From contig CAMEDD010000030.1 of the NCBI GenBank assembly GCA_945913285.1, positions 1-34,062 on the forward strand: a stretch of DNA of 34,062 nt, in the 5' to 3' direction. The translations under genes were made by a program, and so were the position numbers. The stretch is from Candidatus Sulfopaludibacter sp. SbA3. GTDB taxonomy: Bacteria; Pseudomonadota; Alphaproteobacteria; Caulobacterales; Hyphomonadaceae. Below, one piece after another: positions 25,916 to 34,062 of the stretch (position 1 is its first letter; every line of letters begins with the position of its first letter). The notes beneath the pieces are model-generated. The model had not been told where the DNA came from and searched no databases. It was given only the letters and a program-made list of their open reading frames with translations.

Positions 25916-26248
25916 CCGCCAGTGACAGCTCAGGATTTGCCGCCGGCGCAGATTGCGGGCGGAGGCATTGATGACGTAACCGGTCTTGGCGGCGAGCGCG
26001 ATGATCTGATCAAGCGCGGCACCGTGGACGGCGCGACGGCCGCGAGCCGCGCAGGCTCGGTCATGGTTTTCTTTTTCCTGATACCCACCACCGTGCTCAA
26101 CCTTGCTTGCTCACCGACATCGGGGCCATGGGCACATTGCGGAAAGCTGATAGCCTTTGATGCAAATGGGTTGATCGGGCGCGGCAGGTCCGGCAATCGG
26201 TATCCGACGCGATATGCCGGACGGCTTGTGGGCGCGGCTGGAGAGTTG
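25916..26248. other. intergenic region upstream of the alpha-galactosidase
   Basis: No confident gene is seen. The plus-strand open frame of the galactosidase extends through it without family similarity. A short minus-strand frame (about 25918-26065) encodes ALDQIIALAAKTGYVINASA with coding-like codon use and may be a gene remnant. The promoter of the galactosidase should lie in the AT-richer part (about 26065-26180), but no clear -35/-10 pair stands out. Confidence 0.4.
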
Positions 26249-28333
26249 ATGGCGCAGTTTTACGTAATGCATGGGCGCGCGAGCTCACTTGTGATCGAAC
26301 AAGCGGACGGCGCCGCGCCGCTGTGGCGGTACTGGGGACCGCGCCTGGCGGAGGGCGCGGTGCCTAAGGCAGCGCTGGCGGACACAAGGCCCCTGCCGAC
26401 ATTTGCGCTGGACAAGGATGTGGCGCTGAGCGTGTTTCCGCTGATTGGTGAGGGCTGGTTTGCGCAGAGCGCGCTGCTGGCGCACCGGGCGCAAGCTGAC
26501 TGGGCGCAGGCGGTGACGCAGTCCGAAGTGGTGGTCACAGCGCAGACGATCCGCATCAGGCTGGCGGACGAAGTCTCCGAGCTTAGCGTGGATATCCAGC
26601 TGGCCCTTGATCCGGAGACGGATGTTCTGACGACCTCGACGAAACTCACAAATACCGGCGCGGGCGCAATGGACGTGCAATGGCTGGCAGCGGCGTCCCT
26701 GCCTTTGCCGCCGGACACACGGCGAATTCATTTCTACAATGGGCGGCATCAGGCCGAGTTCGGGCCGCAGGTGCAGGAATTGACGCGCAGCCTGTGGAGG
26801 CGGGAGAACCGCCGGGGGCTGACGTCGCACGACGCTCCGCCGACCGGGTTTGCGGAGACCGCCGACGGGCATGTCTATGCAGCGCACCTCGCCTGGTCCG
26901 GCAACAGTGTGCAGCAGGCCGAGTGGCTGGATGACGGGCGCTATCTCTGGCAGTTCGGCGAATGGCTTGCGCCGGGCGAAGTGCAGCTCAGGCCGGGAGA
27001 GACGATTGAAACGCCGGAACTGTTGGCGACCTTTTCGCCGGGTGGGCGCAATGGCGCGATGCAGAACTTCCATGCGGCGATCCGTAAGCGGATGAGCTGG
27101 CCCGGCGGCGGGATGCGGCCGCGACCTGTTCAGATCAACACTTGGGAAGGTTTTTACTTCAATCACGACACGGCCGGCATGAAAGCGCTGGCAGATGAGG
27201 CGGCGGCGATTGGAATCGAGCGGTTCGTTCTCGACGACGGCTGGTTTGAAGGGCGCAAGGATGACAAGGCGGCGCTGGGCGACTGGACACCGGACCGGAC
27301 GAAGTATCCCGATGGGCTTGGACCGCTGGCGGCGCATGTGACCGGGCTCGGCATGGAATTTGGACTGTGGGTCGAGCCGGAGATGATCAATCCGGACAGT
27401 AGCCTCGCGCGGGCGCATCCGGACTGGATCCTGACCGGCGAAGGCCGGCCGAGGCTGACCGGACGCAACCAGATGGTTCTGAACCTGAATGCACCGGGCG
27501 TCACAGATTATCTGTATGGCGTGCTGTCGGACTTGCTCCGCAGCCTGCCGATCTCATACCTGAAGTGGGACCATAACAGGGAGATCGTGGCGGGCGGGCC
27601 GCGTGCGGTTTACCGGCGGCAGGTGAAGGCCACCTATGGCCTGATGGCGCGCTTGCGGGCGGATTTCCCGAATGTTGAAATCGAAGCCTGCGCTGCGGGC
27701 GGCGGGCGAATTGATGCGGGAATCCTTCAGTACACGCACCGGTTCTGGACGAGCGATTCACTCGATGCTGTGCAGCGGATTGCGATGCAAAGGGAATTCC
27801 TGCGCGTGTTCCCGCCAGAAGTGATGGGTTCGCACATCGGCACGGCGCCCGCGCACAGCACGCGGCGGCGTCAGTCGCTGGACTTCCGGGCGGGCGTGGC
27901 GCTGGCGGGACATTTCGGGGTCGAGCTTGATCCCATGAAGCTGGATGCGAAGGACAAGGGGCGGCTGGCCGAGTGGATCGGAACGCACAAGGCGCTGCGC
28001 GACCGGCTGCATTCGGGACGCGTCTGGCTTGGAGAGGCGGGCGACGGCGCCGTGTGGCAAGCGCACGGCGAGGCGCGTGACCTGATCCTGCTGCTTTACC
28101 GTGTGGAGCCCACAGCGCAGCGTCATATGCCGCTGGTGCGCCTGCCGATGCTGGAGGATGGCGCCTATACGGTTACGCGGATTGACCAGACACGGACAAA
28201 CCATATAGCGCCGTTTATCGAGGCCATGCCGGCAGGTGTTGAGGTGTCCGGCGCGTGGCTCAAGCAATCGGGCCTGACCATGCCGACGATCGCAGCCGAA
28301 ACCCTCGCGATCTTCCGCCTTGTGACGAAGTAA
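26249..28333 (+). CDS. alpha-galactosidase, glycoside hydrolase family 36
   Basis: A 694-residue enzyme removing terminal alpha-galactose, for example from raffinose-type oligosaccharides. An N-terminal beta-supersandwich (about 1-300) precedes the TIM barrel. Barrel signatures are INTWEGFYFNHDTAGM, FVLDDGWFEGRKDD, FGLWVEPEMINPDSSL, the nucleophile Asp441 in YLKWDHNRE and the acid/base Asp503 in RFWTSDSLD. The C-terminal beta domain follows. No signal peptide is seen, so it acts in the cytoplasm. The ATG at 26249 has GGAGAG four bases upstream; the open frame extends further, but without similarity. It converges with the GH42 gene, the two stops being only 3 bases apart, so no terminator separates them. 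With galTKM it forms a galactoside-degradation cluster. Confidence 0.94.
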   Translation: MAQFYVMHGRASSLVIEQADGAAPLWRYWGPRLAEGAVPKAALADTRPLPTFALDKDVALSVFPLIGEGWFAQSALLAHRAQADWAQAVTQSEVVVTAQTIRIRLADEVSELSVDIQLALDPETDVLTTSTKLTNTGAGAMDVQWLAAASLPLPPDTRRIHFYNGRHQAEFGPQVQELTRSLWRRENRRGLTSHDAPPTGFAETADGHVYAAHLAWSGNSVQQAEWLDDGRYLWQFGEWLAPGEVQLRPGETIETPELLATFSPGGRNGAMQNFHAAIRKRMSWPGGGMRPRPVQINTWEGFYFNHDTAGMKALADEAAAIGIERFVLDDGWFEGRKDDKAALGDWTPDRTKYPDGLGPLAAHVTGLGMEFGLWVEPEMINPDSSLARAHPDWILTGEGRPRLTGRNQMVLNLNAPGVTDYLYGVLSDLLRSLPISYLKWDHNREIVAGGPRAVYRRQVKATYGLMARLRADFPNVEIEACAAGGGRIDAGILQYTHRFWTSDSLDAVQRIAMQREFLRVFPPEVMGSHIGTAPAHSTRRRQSLDFRAGVALAGHFGVELDPMKLDAKDKGRLAEWIGTHKALRDRLHSGRVWLGEAGDGAVWQAHGEARDLILLLYRVEPTAQRHMPLVRLPMLEDGAYTVTRIDQTRTNHIAPFIEAMPAGVEVSGAWLKQSGLTMPTIAAETLAIFRLVTK

Positions 28334-28336
28334 TCC

Positions 28337-30283
28337 TCAGACTTTCCAGGCCGCCACGCCGCCAAGCTCAAGGCGAGGACCGCCTAGCGCGTAGGCAGAG
28401 GGGTCTGACGGGGCACCCATCGGGGCAAGATCGACAGAGTTGGGGCCGTAATTGAAGGCGAACTGAAGCCCGCCCGCGCGGCGCAGACGGATGTCCGGCC
28501 CCGTATGGCGGACCGCGATCCCGGCTTGAGCACAGAGGATTTCGAGCGCCGCGTGAAGCAGCGGCTCGTCCGGCCAGGTCGCCAGATAGTGGGCCCGCTC
28601 GTGGCTGATCCAGGCCGGCGCACCGTCATCAAACCGAGCAAGCACTTGCGCCTTGGTCTCGACGGTCTCGCGCCAACGGCTGGCCGTATACATCGCATGC
28701 TCGGTGCGCACCTTCATCGTAACATGCGGCGCGAGGCTCTCGAAGCGCAGCATCTGCATGGGGAGGAGTTCGGGCAGCGGCCCGAGATCCGGGCGCGGCA
28801 GCAGGTGGACGTCCTCGGTGCGGCAGCCCGTCAGCGCCGTGGCGAGCACAACGGCGCCGCTGACCTTCAGACGCTCGCCAAGACCTTCCGGCAGGATCGA
28901 CGGGCTGGGCAGGACCACAAGCTTGTAACCCGTGTAATCTGCCGTAGCCGGAACAATATCGACGTCCAGCCCGAGCTTGCGCAAGGCCGTGTAGATCGTG
29001 CGGCAGAGGTCGATGGTGGCGCCGCGGCGGCCTTGTGGCTGGATTTCGTGGTGCCAGAGGCTGGGGTAATCGAGCACGAGGGCGATGTCTGCGCGTTGTA
29101 GCGCCAGATATCCCAGCGCGGCGAGTTCTGCCGCGACCGCGCGGACTTCTCCCGTCACCGGCTGCGGGACGCGGTCCCAGCGCAGCAGGCCGGCATGCGT
29201 TTGCTCCTGCGCGAACGGCAGCTGGCGCCAACGAAAATAGCTGACGAAGCGGGCACCGTGAGCGAAGGCTTCCCAGGTCCAGAGGCGCACCATGCCGGGC
29301 GCGGGCGCGGCGTTGTGCCGGGCCCAGTTCACCGGGCCGGGCTGCTGCTCCATGATCGCCCATTCGGGCGCGGTGCCCCGGTAGACGTCATGGTTGAAGG
29401 CGGCAAAGTCCGGGTGGCCCTGATGCAGCCAGCGGGATTTTTCCTCGGGCGTGAAGTGGCCCTCGCTGAGCAAGCCGATGGGATAGCTGTCCCAGGTCGC
29501 GATATCGAGGTGCTTGCCGATATCGTGATGGTTGAGGCGGATGAAGTCGCCGATGAAGTTATGGGTGACCGGCCGATCCGGGCTGAGGCGCCGGATGATG
29601 GCTTCCTGTTCGGCATGGAAGCTCACCATCTGATCGCTGTTGAACCGGCGGAAATCGAGGATATGCGAAGGGTTGGCCTCGGTGACCGTGGCGCCGGGCA
29701 AGTCCACTTCGGCGAAGCTGCGATACTCCTGCGACCAGAATACCGCGCCCCAGGCCGTGTTCAGCGCGGCGATGGTGCCATAGCGGCGCTCGAGCCAGAG
29801 GCGGAAGGCGGCGTGGGCATCCGGCGAGAAGCTTTCATCGCTGCCATGGTGGCCGAACTCGTTATCGGTCTGCCACATGGCGATGGCGGGATGCTGGCCA
29901 TAGCGGCGCGCAAGCGCTTCGGTGATGCGGGCGCCTTCGCGCCGGTAAGTCTGCGAGGAGAAACAATAATGCCGGCGTGAGCCGAAGCGGCGGGGATTGG
30001 CGTGCTCATCGTGCGCAAGGATATCCGGATACATGTCCACGAGCCATTTTGGCGGTGTGGCGGTGGGGGTTCCAAGGATGACGCCGAGACCTTCCGCGTG
30101 GAGGGTTTCGACGGCGCGGTCCAGCCAGGCCCAGTCGAAACGGCCCGGCTCCGGCTCTATCCGCGACCAGGCAAACTCGCCGATGCGCACGAGGCTGAGG
30201 CCCAGTTCGCGCATCATACGGGCATCTTCTGCCCAGTCGGCCTCGGGCCAGTGTTCGGGGTAGTAACAGACGCCGAGTTTCAT
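28337..30283 (-). CDS. beta-galactosidase, glycoside hydrolase family 42
   Basis: A 648-residue beta-galactosidase releasing galactose from lactose-like and plant galactosides. It starts MKLGVCYYPEHWPEADWAED, the classical GH42 start. The acid/base Glu143 is in QTDNEFGHHG and the nucleophile Glu313 in WAIMEQQPGPVNW. Domain B follows with LVVLPSPSILPEGLGE-like trimerisation elements, and a short C-terminal beta domain ends in LELGGVAAWKV. No signal peptide is present. A GGAG lies 11 bases upstream of the ATG. It is divergent from galT across a gap of 45-81 bases and converges with the GH36 gene. Confidence 0.95.
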   Translation of the reverse strand: MKLGVCYYPEHWPEADWAEDARMMRELGLSLVRIGEFAWSRIEPEPGRFDWAWLDRAVETLHAEGLGVILGTPTATPPKWLVDMYPDILAHDEHANPRRFGSRRHYCFSSQTYRREGARITEALARRYGQHPAIAMWQTDNEFGHHGSDESFSPDAHAAFRLWLERRYGTIAALNTAWGAVFWSQEYRSFAEVDLPGATVTEANPSHILDFRRFNSDQMVSFHAEQEAIIRRLSPDRPVTHNFIGDFIRLNHHDIGKHLDIATWDSYPIGLLSEGHFTPEEKSRWLHQGHPDFAAFNHDVYRGTAPEWAIMEQQPGPVNWARHNAAPAPGMVRLWTWEAFAHGARFVSYFRWRQLPFAQEQTHAGLLRWDRVPQPVTGEVRAVAAELAALGYLALQRADIALVLDYPSLWHHEIQPQGRRGATIDLCRTIYTALRKLGLDVDIVPATADYTGYKLVVLPSPSILPEGLGERLKVSGAVVLATALTGCRTEDVHLLPRPDLGPLPELLPMQMLRFESLAPHVTMKVRTEHAMYTASRWRETVETKAQVLARFDDGAPAWISHERAHYLATWPDEPLLHAALEILCAQAGIAVRHTGPDIRLRRAGGLQFAFNYGPNSVDLAPMGAPSDPSAYALGGPRLELGGVAAWKV

Positions 30284-30345
30284 GCTGCACGAATCTCCAT
30301 TTCGGGCGGCTTTCTGCCACGGGCCGGGATGACTTGGAATGAAAA

Positions 30346-30364
30346 CGCTGCCAATCAGGCAGCG
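30346..30364. promoter_or_regulatory. inverted repeat abutting the galT start
   Basis: A perfect 7-bp inverted repeat CGCTGCC-AATCA-GGCAGCG (30346-30352 and 30358-30364) ends exactly one base before the ATG at 30365 and lies within the divergent galT/GH42 intergenic region. It may be an operator for a sugar-responsive repressor or an RNA hairpin affecting galT translation. If translation begins at 30329 it is coding. Confidence 0.45.
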
Positions 30365-31438
30365 ATGACATCTGGCGTTTCCAACATACTCCTGAAGGGC
30401 CGGGCGCGCGACGTGTACCGGCGGGATCATGCCAAGGCCGACGGGCGGGGGCTGAGGGTTTATGGCTACGGCCCGCACACCGGCGCACCGGGCGAGGAAT
30501 TGCTGGCAGCCAGCAGTGACCAGAGCGAGCTGCGGCGCGATCCGCTGCGGGGAACGGTATCGCTTTATGCGCCGCACCGGCAGGCGCGGACGTTCAACCC
30601 CTCCGCTGCGCAGGACCCGCTGGCGCCGGCGGGAGGCGCCGTCACGGAGATCCCGTTTACGGATTTCGAGCTGGCGATCTTCGACAACCGGTTTCCGGGA
30701 TTGAAGCCGGGCGTGCCGGCGGGCGCTCTGACGGACTGGGCAGATGGCGCGGCGACCGGGCGCTGCGAAGTGGTGGTCTACACCAGTGCGCCCGAGGGCA
30801 GCCTTGACACGATCGGGCAGGACCGGCGCGTGTTGCTTCTGGAAGCGCTGATCGACAGGTATCGGGCGTTGCATGCCGACGGCGCCGCCTATGTGATGCC
30901 GTTCGAGAACCGGGGTGAACAAGTTGGCGTCACCCTGCCCCATCCGCATGGACAGATTTATTCGTTTCCGTTTGTGCCGGCGCCGCAGGCGGCAGCGGCG
31001 AAGGCATTTGCCAACGGATATGATCTGACGTCGGATCATGCGCGCTGGGGGGGACGTTTTGACATCGCCTCCGCCGGGGACGTTTCGGCTTTCTGTCCAC
31101 CCTTTTCGCGGTTTCCTTACGAGACCTGGATCATGCCGAGGCAGCGACGTGCCGGTCCGTGGGCAATGGCTGCGGAAGAGATCGAGGCACTGGCTGAGTT
31201 ACTGGGCGATTTGCCCCGGCGGCTGGATGCGCTGTTCGGGGCCCCGATGCCCTACATGATGAGCCTGCAGGCAGCGCCTGGCGGCGCGGCCAAGGACTTT
31301 CAGTTCACGGTGCAGTTCTACCCGATCCTGCGCGATGCGGGACGGCTCAAATTCCTTGCGGGTGTGGAGCAGTTCACAGGTGTGTTCACCGTGGATGTCG
31401 TGCCGGAGGCGGCGGCAGAAAGGCTGAGGGCGCTGTGA
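30365..31438 (+). CDS. galT: galactose-1-phosphate uridylyltransferase
   Basis: A Leloir-pathway enzyme transferring UMP from UDP-glucose to galactose-1-phosphate. The protein has about 357 residues from the ATG at 30365, or 369 from the in-frame ATG at 30329. The active-site motif HPHGQIYSFPF contains the nucleophilic His. Other blocks are RRDPLRGTVSLYAPHRQAR, FDNRFPGL, CEVVVYTSAPEGSL, FSRFPYETWIMPRQR and FQFTVQFYPILRDAGRLKF. The N-terminal segment KADGRGLRVYGYG resembles the actinobacterial-type GalT start. Neither start has a strong ribosome binding site; 30365 leaves more room for the divergent promoters. Its TGA overlaps the GTG of galK by four bases. Confidence 0.94.
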   Translation: MTSGVSNILLKGRARDVYRRDHAKADGRGLRVYGYGPHTGAPGEELLAASSDQSELRRDPLRGTVSLYAPHRQARTFNPSAAQDPLAPAGGAVTEIPFTDFELAIFDNRFPGLKPGVPAGALTDWADGAATGRCEVVVYTSAPEGSLDTIGQDRRVLLLEALIDRYRALHADGAAYVMPFENRGEQVGVTLPHPHGQIYSFPFVPAPQAAAAKAFANGYDLTSDHARWGGRFDIASAGDVSAFCPPFSRFPYETWIMPRQRRAGPWAMAAEEIEALAELLGDLPRRLDALFGAPMPYMMSLQAAPGGAAKDFQFTVQFYPILRDAGRLKFLAGVEQFTGVFTVDVVPEAAAERLRAL

Positions 31439-32454
31439 GTACTGAAGAGGTGACCGTGCGCGTGCCGGGGCGCGTGAACCTCATTGGAGAGTGGATTGAT
31501 TTCAGTGGCGGCACAGTGCTTCCGATGCCGATCCGCAGCGAGATCACGCTGACGCGGCGATCCAATGGCACCCAAACGGACGTTATCGGCTCGGCGCAGT
31601 TTGGTAATGAGGCGCGTGTTGGCATGGAAACACCAGCCCAGCATGACTGGCCGGACGCGGTACGCGGGGCGCTTCAGGCGGCGCGGGCGATGGGCTGGAT
31701 TGATGGCGGGCAGGATGTGTCCGTACACAGCGATATCCCTGTGGGCCAGGGATTGTCCTCATCTGCGGCAACAATTGTGGCGGCGCTGAAGGCAAGCCGA
31801 CCTGCTGGCGAAACGGACGATGTGGCGCTCGCGTTGGCGGCGCGGCGCGTCGAAAACGAATTCATGGGCGTGCCCTGCGGGATCATGGACCAAATGGCCG
31901 TGGCGGCGGGGCGCCGCGGGCATGTGCTGGCACTGGATACCGTTGATTGCAGTTTTGAGCTTCTTCCGCTCCCGGACGATTGGGAGATCGTGGTGATCCA
32001 GTCCGGCGTGCAGCGGGAACTCGCAGACGGAAGCTACAAGATGCGGCAGCTTGAATGCCAGGCCGCGGCAGACGCGCTGGGCGTTGAGCATCTGTGCGCA
32101 CTCAAGGGCCCCGAGCTGCTCAAACTGAGCGGCGCGCCCGCCAGGCGTGCCCGGCATATCTGGACCGAGGGGCAGCGCAGCCTGGAGGCGGTGGACGCGT
32201 TGAAAGCGCGCGACCGATCCGCGTTCGGGCGCCTGATGGTGGCGAGCCACAACTCCCTTCGCGACGACATGGAAGTGTCCCTGCCCGTCATGGACCGGAT
32301 GGTGGAGGACGCGCTGGCGCTTGGCGCGGAAGGCGCACGGCTGACGGGGGCTGGTTTCGGCGGATGTATCGCCGCGCTGGTCGCACCGGAGTGCGTCGCG
32401 ACCTGGTGGGCCGCGCTCCAGGCTCGGCATCCGCAGCTCAAACGGGCCGATTGA
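31435..32454 (+). CDS. galK: galactokinase (GHMP family)
   Basis: A GHMP-superfamily kinase of 339 residues expected to phosphorylate galactose at C1. Motif 1 is PGRVNLIGEWIDFSGG, motif 2 (phosphate loop) is IPVGQGLSSSAA, the catalytic Asp is in GIMDQMA, and motif 3 is GARLTGAGFGGC. It starts at a GTG overlapping galT by four bases and is followed by galM after 3 bases. The sugar-binding box, normally G-E-H-T-D-Y, reads G-E-W-I-D-F here: His and Thr are replaced while Glu19 and Asp22 are kept. It is also shorter than E. coli GalK (382 residues). Function as galactokinase is likely from context, but relaxed or shifted specificity is possible. Confidence 0.9.
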   Translation: MSTEEVTVRVPGRVNLIGEWIDFSGGTVLPMPIRSEITLTRRSNGTQTDVIGSAQFGNEARVGMETPAQHDWPDAVRGALQAARAMGWIDGGQDVSVHSDIPVGQGLSSSAATIVAALKASRPAGETDDVALALAARRVENEFMGVPCGIMDQMAVAAGRRGHVLALDTVDCSFELLPLPDDWEIVVIQSGVQRELADGSYKMRQLECQAAADALGVEHLCALKGPELLKLSGAPARRARHIWTEGQRSLEAVDALKARDRSAFGRLMVASHNSLRDDMEVSLPVMDRMVEDALALGAEGARLTGAGFGGCIAALVAPECVATWWAALQARHPQLKRAD

Positions 32455-32457
32455 CCG

Positions 32458-33318
32458 GTGACGGAAGGCCTGCAGACGGTCCGCGCCGGTGACTGGTCGG
32501 TGGAACTGGACGGCGACCGAGGCGGCCAGATCGTGCGGGCGGATTGGCGCGGCCATCACATCCTCGCGCCGGGCATTCACGGGCGAGACGCAGCCGATCA
32601 ACACGCGGGCTGTTTCCCGCTGGTTCCATTTTCCAATCGAATCCGCGGCGCGCATTTTGTATTCGAAGGCCGGAAGGTGACGCTTCTGCCCCCGGCGTAT
32701 GCGGCACACCATGCCTTGCACGGCGCCGGGTGGCGCGCGGACTGGCGCGCCGAACTCGCCGGTCCAGGCGCGGCACGGATGACATTCACGCATTTGCCCG
32801 GCGCGTGGCCCTGGCACTACCGCGCCGAACAGATCGTTCGCGTGGACGGCGACAAGCTCTCTGTAGCACTCACGCTGACCAACCTCGACGCAGCTGCGAT
32901 GCCCGCCGGGATCGGCCTGCATCCCTATTTCGGCCGTCCGGACGGGTTCTGGCTGAAGGCCGGGGTGAGCGGGCGCTGGGCAACTGATCCGGGCGAGCCC
33001 GGTTTGCCTGTCCGGCGCGGGGCGGCCCCCGAAGATCTGAGCGCTCCGGGCCTCGATCATTGCTTTTCTGGCTGGGATGGGGCCGCCGAATTTGGCGGGC
33101 GCGAGGGATTGCAGCTGACCCTCGCAGGATCGGGCGCATTCAGAAATCTCGTCATCTACACGCCGCCGGGCAAGCCTTACTTCTGTGCCGAGCCGGTCTC
33201 GCACGTGAACAACGCGATCAACATGAGCGGGCTCGCGCCCTCCGAAAGCATGGCGGTGCTCGCCCCGGGCGAAACCCTGTCGGGGACGATGACATTGTCA
33301 GCCCGGCTGGCCGGATGA
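32458..33318 (+). CDS. galM: aldose 1-epimerase (mutarotase)
   Basis: A 286-residue beta-sandwich epimerase converting beta- to alpha-galactose for galactokinase. The active-site features are NRIRGAHFVFEG (substrate Arg), HHALHGAGW, the His in GIGLHPYFG and the catalytic Glu in PYFCAEPVSHVNNAIN. The start is a GTG three bases after the galK stop, so the three Leloir genes are tightly coupled. No signal peptide is present. The family is divided in specificity (galactose, hexose-6-phosphate), and the galK neighbour supports galactose. Confidence 0.9.
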   Translation: MTEGLQTVRAGDWSVELDGDRGGQIVRADWRGHHILAPGIHGRDAADQHAGCFPLVPFSNRIRGAHFVFEGRKVTLLPPAYAAHHALHGAGWRADWRAELAGPGAARMTFTHLPGAWPWHYRAEQIVRVDGDKLSVALTLTNLDAAAMPAGIGLHPYFGRPDGFWLKAGVSGRWATDPGEPGLPVRRGAAPEDLSAPGLDHCFSGWDGAAEFGGREGLQLTLAGSGAFRNLVIYTPPGKPYFCAEPVSHVNNAINMSGLAPSESMAVLAPGETLSGTMTLSARLAG

Positions 33319-33467
33319 GGCGCGGTCTTGATCGCGGATTTGCAGATGGGCAGATGGCTTTTGTCCATACCTCGGGCCTCCGGGTCGGCCATTATCCAGA
33401 GTTGGCGCGCCCGATGATTTCTGTCAGCTTGCAGATCGGAATGCGGCTTGGCCTCCTGAAGCCATAA
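33315..33467 (+). CDS. possible 50-residue ORF after galM
   Basis: A frame starting at an ATG overlapping the galM stop by four bases (ATGA) and running 50 codons, ending GMRLGLLKP. The sequence reads like a protein (AFVHTSGLRVGHYPELARPM) but matches no family I recognise, codon use is mixed, and no ribosome binding site is present beyond coupling. It may be a remnant or chance. Confidence 0.25.
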   Translation: MRRGLDRGFADGQMAFVHTSGLRVGHYPELARPMISVSLQIGMRLGLLKP

Positions 33468-33493
33468 GAGCCGCGGAGGGAAAGAAACAGGCC

Positions 33494-34062
33494 ATGAATC
33501 TTGATCTGACAGCCAGTGATATTGCGTTCCGGGACGAGGTGCGCGCATTCCTGACGGCCAACCTGACGCCTGCCCTAGCGGCAGCGGGCAGACTGGCGAC
33601 CAGCGTGTTCATCGAGCCGGAATACACGCTACCCTGGCAGCGCATCCTGCACGCCCGCGGCTGGGTCGCACCGAACTGGCCAAAGGCATATGGCGGCACG
33701 GGCTGGGACGAGATGCAGCGCTACATCTTCGCCTCCGAGTGCGCCCGGGCCGGCGCGCCGGGCCTTGCGCCTATGGGGCTGAACATGGTCGGCCCTTGCA
33801 TCATCGGCTATGGAACGCCGGAACAGAAAGCCTACTACCTTCCCCGCATCCTGTCGGGAGAAGATTACTGGTGCCAGGGCTATTCAGAACCCGGCTCCGG
33901 GTCAGACCTCGCCTCGCTGCAACTGAAGGCAGACAGTGACGGCGAGCATTATGTACTGAACGGCTCCAAGATCTGGACCACGCATGCCCACCACGCCAAC
34001 AAGATGTTCTGCCTTGTACGGACGGACCCGGCCGCGAAACTGCAGCTGGGCATCACCTTCCT
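33494..34062 (+). CDS. acyl-CoA dehydrogenase, N-terminal part (runs off the window)
   Basis: The first 189 residues of an FAD-dependent acyl-CoA dehydrogenase. The N-terminal helical domain begins MNLDLTASDIAFRDEVRAFL, then WVAPNWPKAYGGTGWDEMQR. The FAD-binding middle strand contains WCQGYSEPGSGSDLASLQLK, the family signature, followed by YVLNGSKIWTTHAHHANKMF. The E-P-G-S-G-S-D-L-A-S motif binds flavin and substrate. The ATG at 33494 is preceded by GGAGGG about 13 bases upstream. The catalytic Glu lies beyond the window edge. Substrate class is not clear; several long-chain and steroid-type paralogues share this N-terminus. Confidence 0.93.
   Translation, partial: MNLDLTASDIAFRDEVRAFLTANLTPALAAAGRLATSVFIEPEYTLPWQRILHARGWVAPNWPKAYGGTGWDEMQRYIFASECARAGAPGLAPMGLNMVGPCIIGYGTPEQKAYYLPRILSGEDYWCQGYSEPGSGSDLASLQLKADSDGEHYVLNGSKIWTTHAHHANKMFCLVRTDPAAKLQLGITF

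Noticed and set aside
31759-33204. 481-codon minus-strand frame across galK and galM
   Set aside because: Antisense to two clear Leloir genes.

Overview
The window is GC-rich chromosomal DNA of an alphaproteobacterium. Supporting signs are an Atp12-type F1-ATPase assembly factor, a small NDUFS4-type complex I accessory subunit, the rplU-rpmA-acetyltransferase-obgE order, and strong GC bias at third codon positions. The gene mix (acyl-CoA metabolism, amidohydrolases, AbgT transport, a histone-like HU with a lysine/alanine tail) would suit the Hyphomonadaceae or Caulobacterales, but that placement is an inference. The DNA is mostly core chromosome with small accessory insertions and decayed fragments.

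Layout. 1-1850: the edge of an integrated element. It holds a terminal inverted repeat, a small helical protein and a tyrosine recombinase whose start faces the 3' end of tRNA-Ser(CGA); three 12-bp tandem repeats lie between them. 2100-4660: ribosomal proteins L21 and L27, a terminator, a RimJ-like acetyltransferase and the GTPase ObgE. 4700-8470: a reversed glutathione transferase, then proB (no proA) overlapping by 4 bases a small GNAT, which overlaps by 4 bases a RimK-like ATP-grasp protein. 8527-9049: tRNA-Pro, the complex I subunit and tRNA-Arg. 9056-13365: a FATP-type acyl-CoA synthetase divergent from acyl-CoA thioesterase II, a palindromic element beside a decayed coding stretch, and an HSL-family esterase. 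13373-17488: a lipoprotein amidohydrolase, a broken intradiol dioxygenase remnant and pccB. 17654-19178: small exported proteins around a symmetrical operator-like palindrome. 19217-23316: atp12, an amidohydrolase-2 protein, then HAD phosphatase, RluC-type pseudouridine synthase and CrcB in a tightly overlapping minus-strand run. 23380-25852: AbgT transporter, tRNA-Gly and the HU fusion. 26249-33318: a galactoside cluster. The final 569 bases begin an acyl-CoA dehydrogenase.

How genes work together. The galactoside cluster is the clearest unit: GH36 alpha-galactosidase and GH42 beta-galactosidase release galactose; galM, galK and galT take it through the Leloir pathway to glucose-1-phosphate and UDP-galactose. 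No galE, transporter, TonB receptor or regulator is in the window. A second theme is acyl-CoA flux (FATP ligase, thioesterase, PccB, acyl-CoA dehydrogenase). The least understood unit is proB-GNAT-RimK-like, whose overlapping frames suggest translational coupling and which resembles the amide-ligase/acetyltransferase neighbourhoods proposed to make or modify small peptides.

Limits: all family names come from motif recognition by eye, without database searches.
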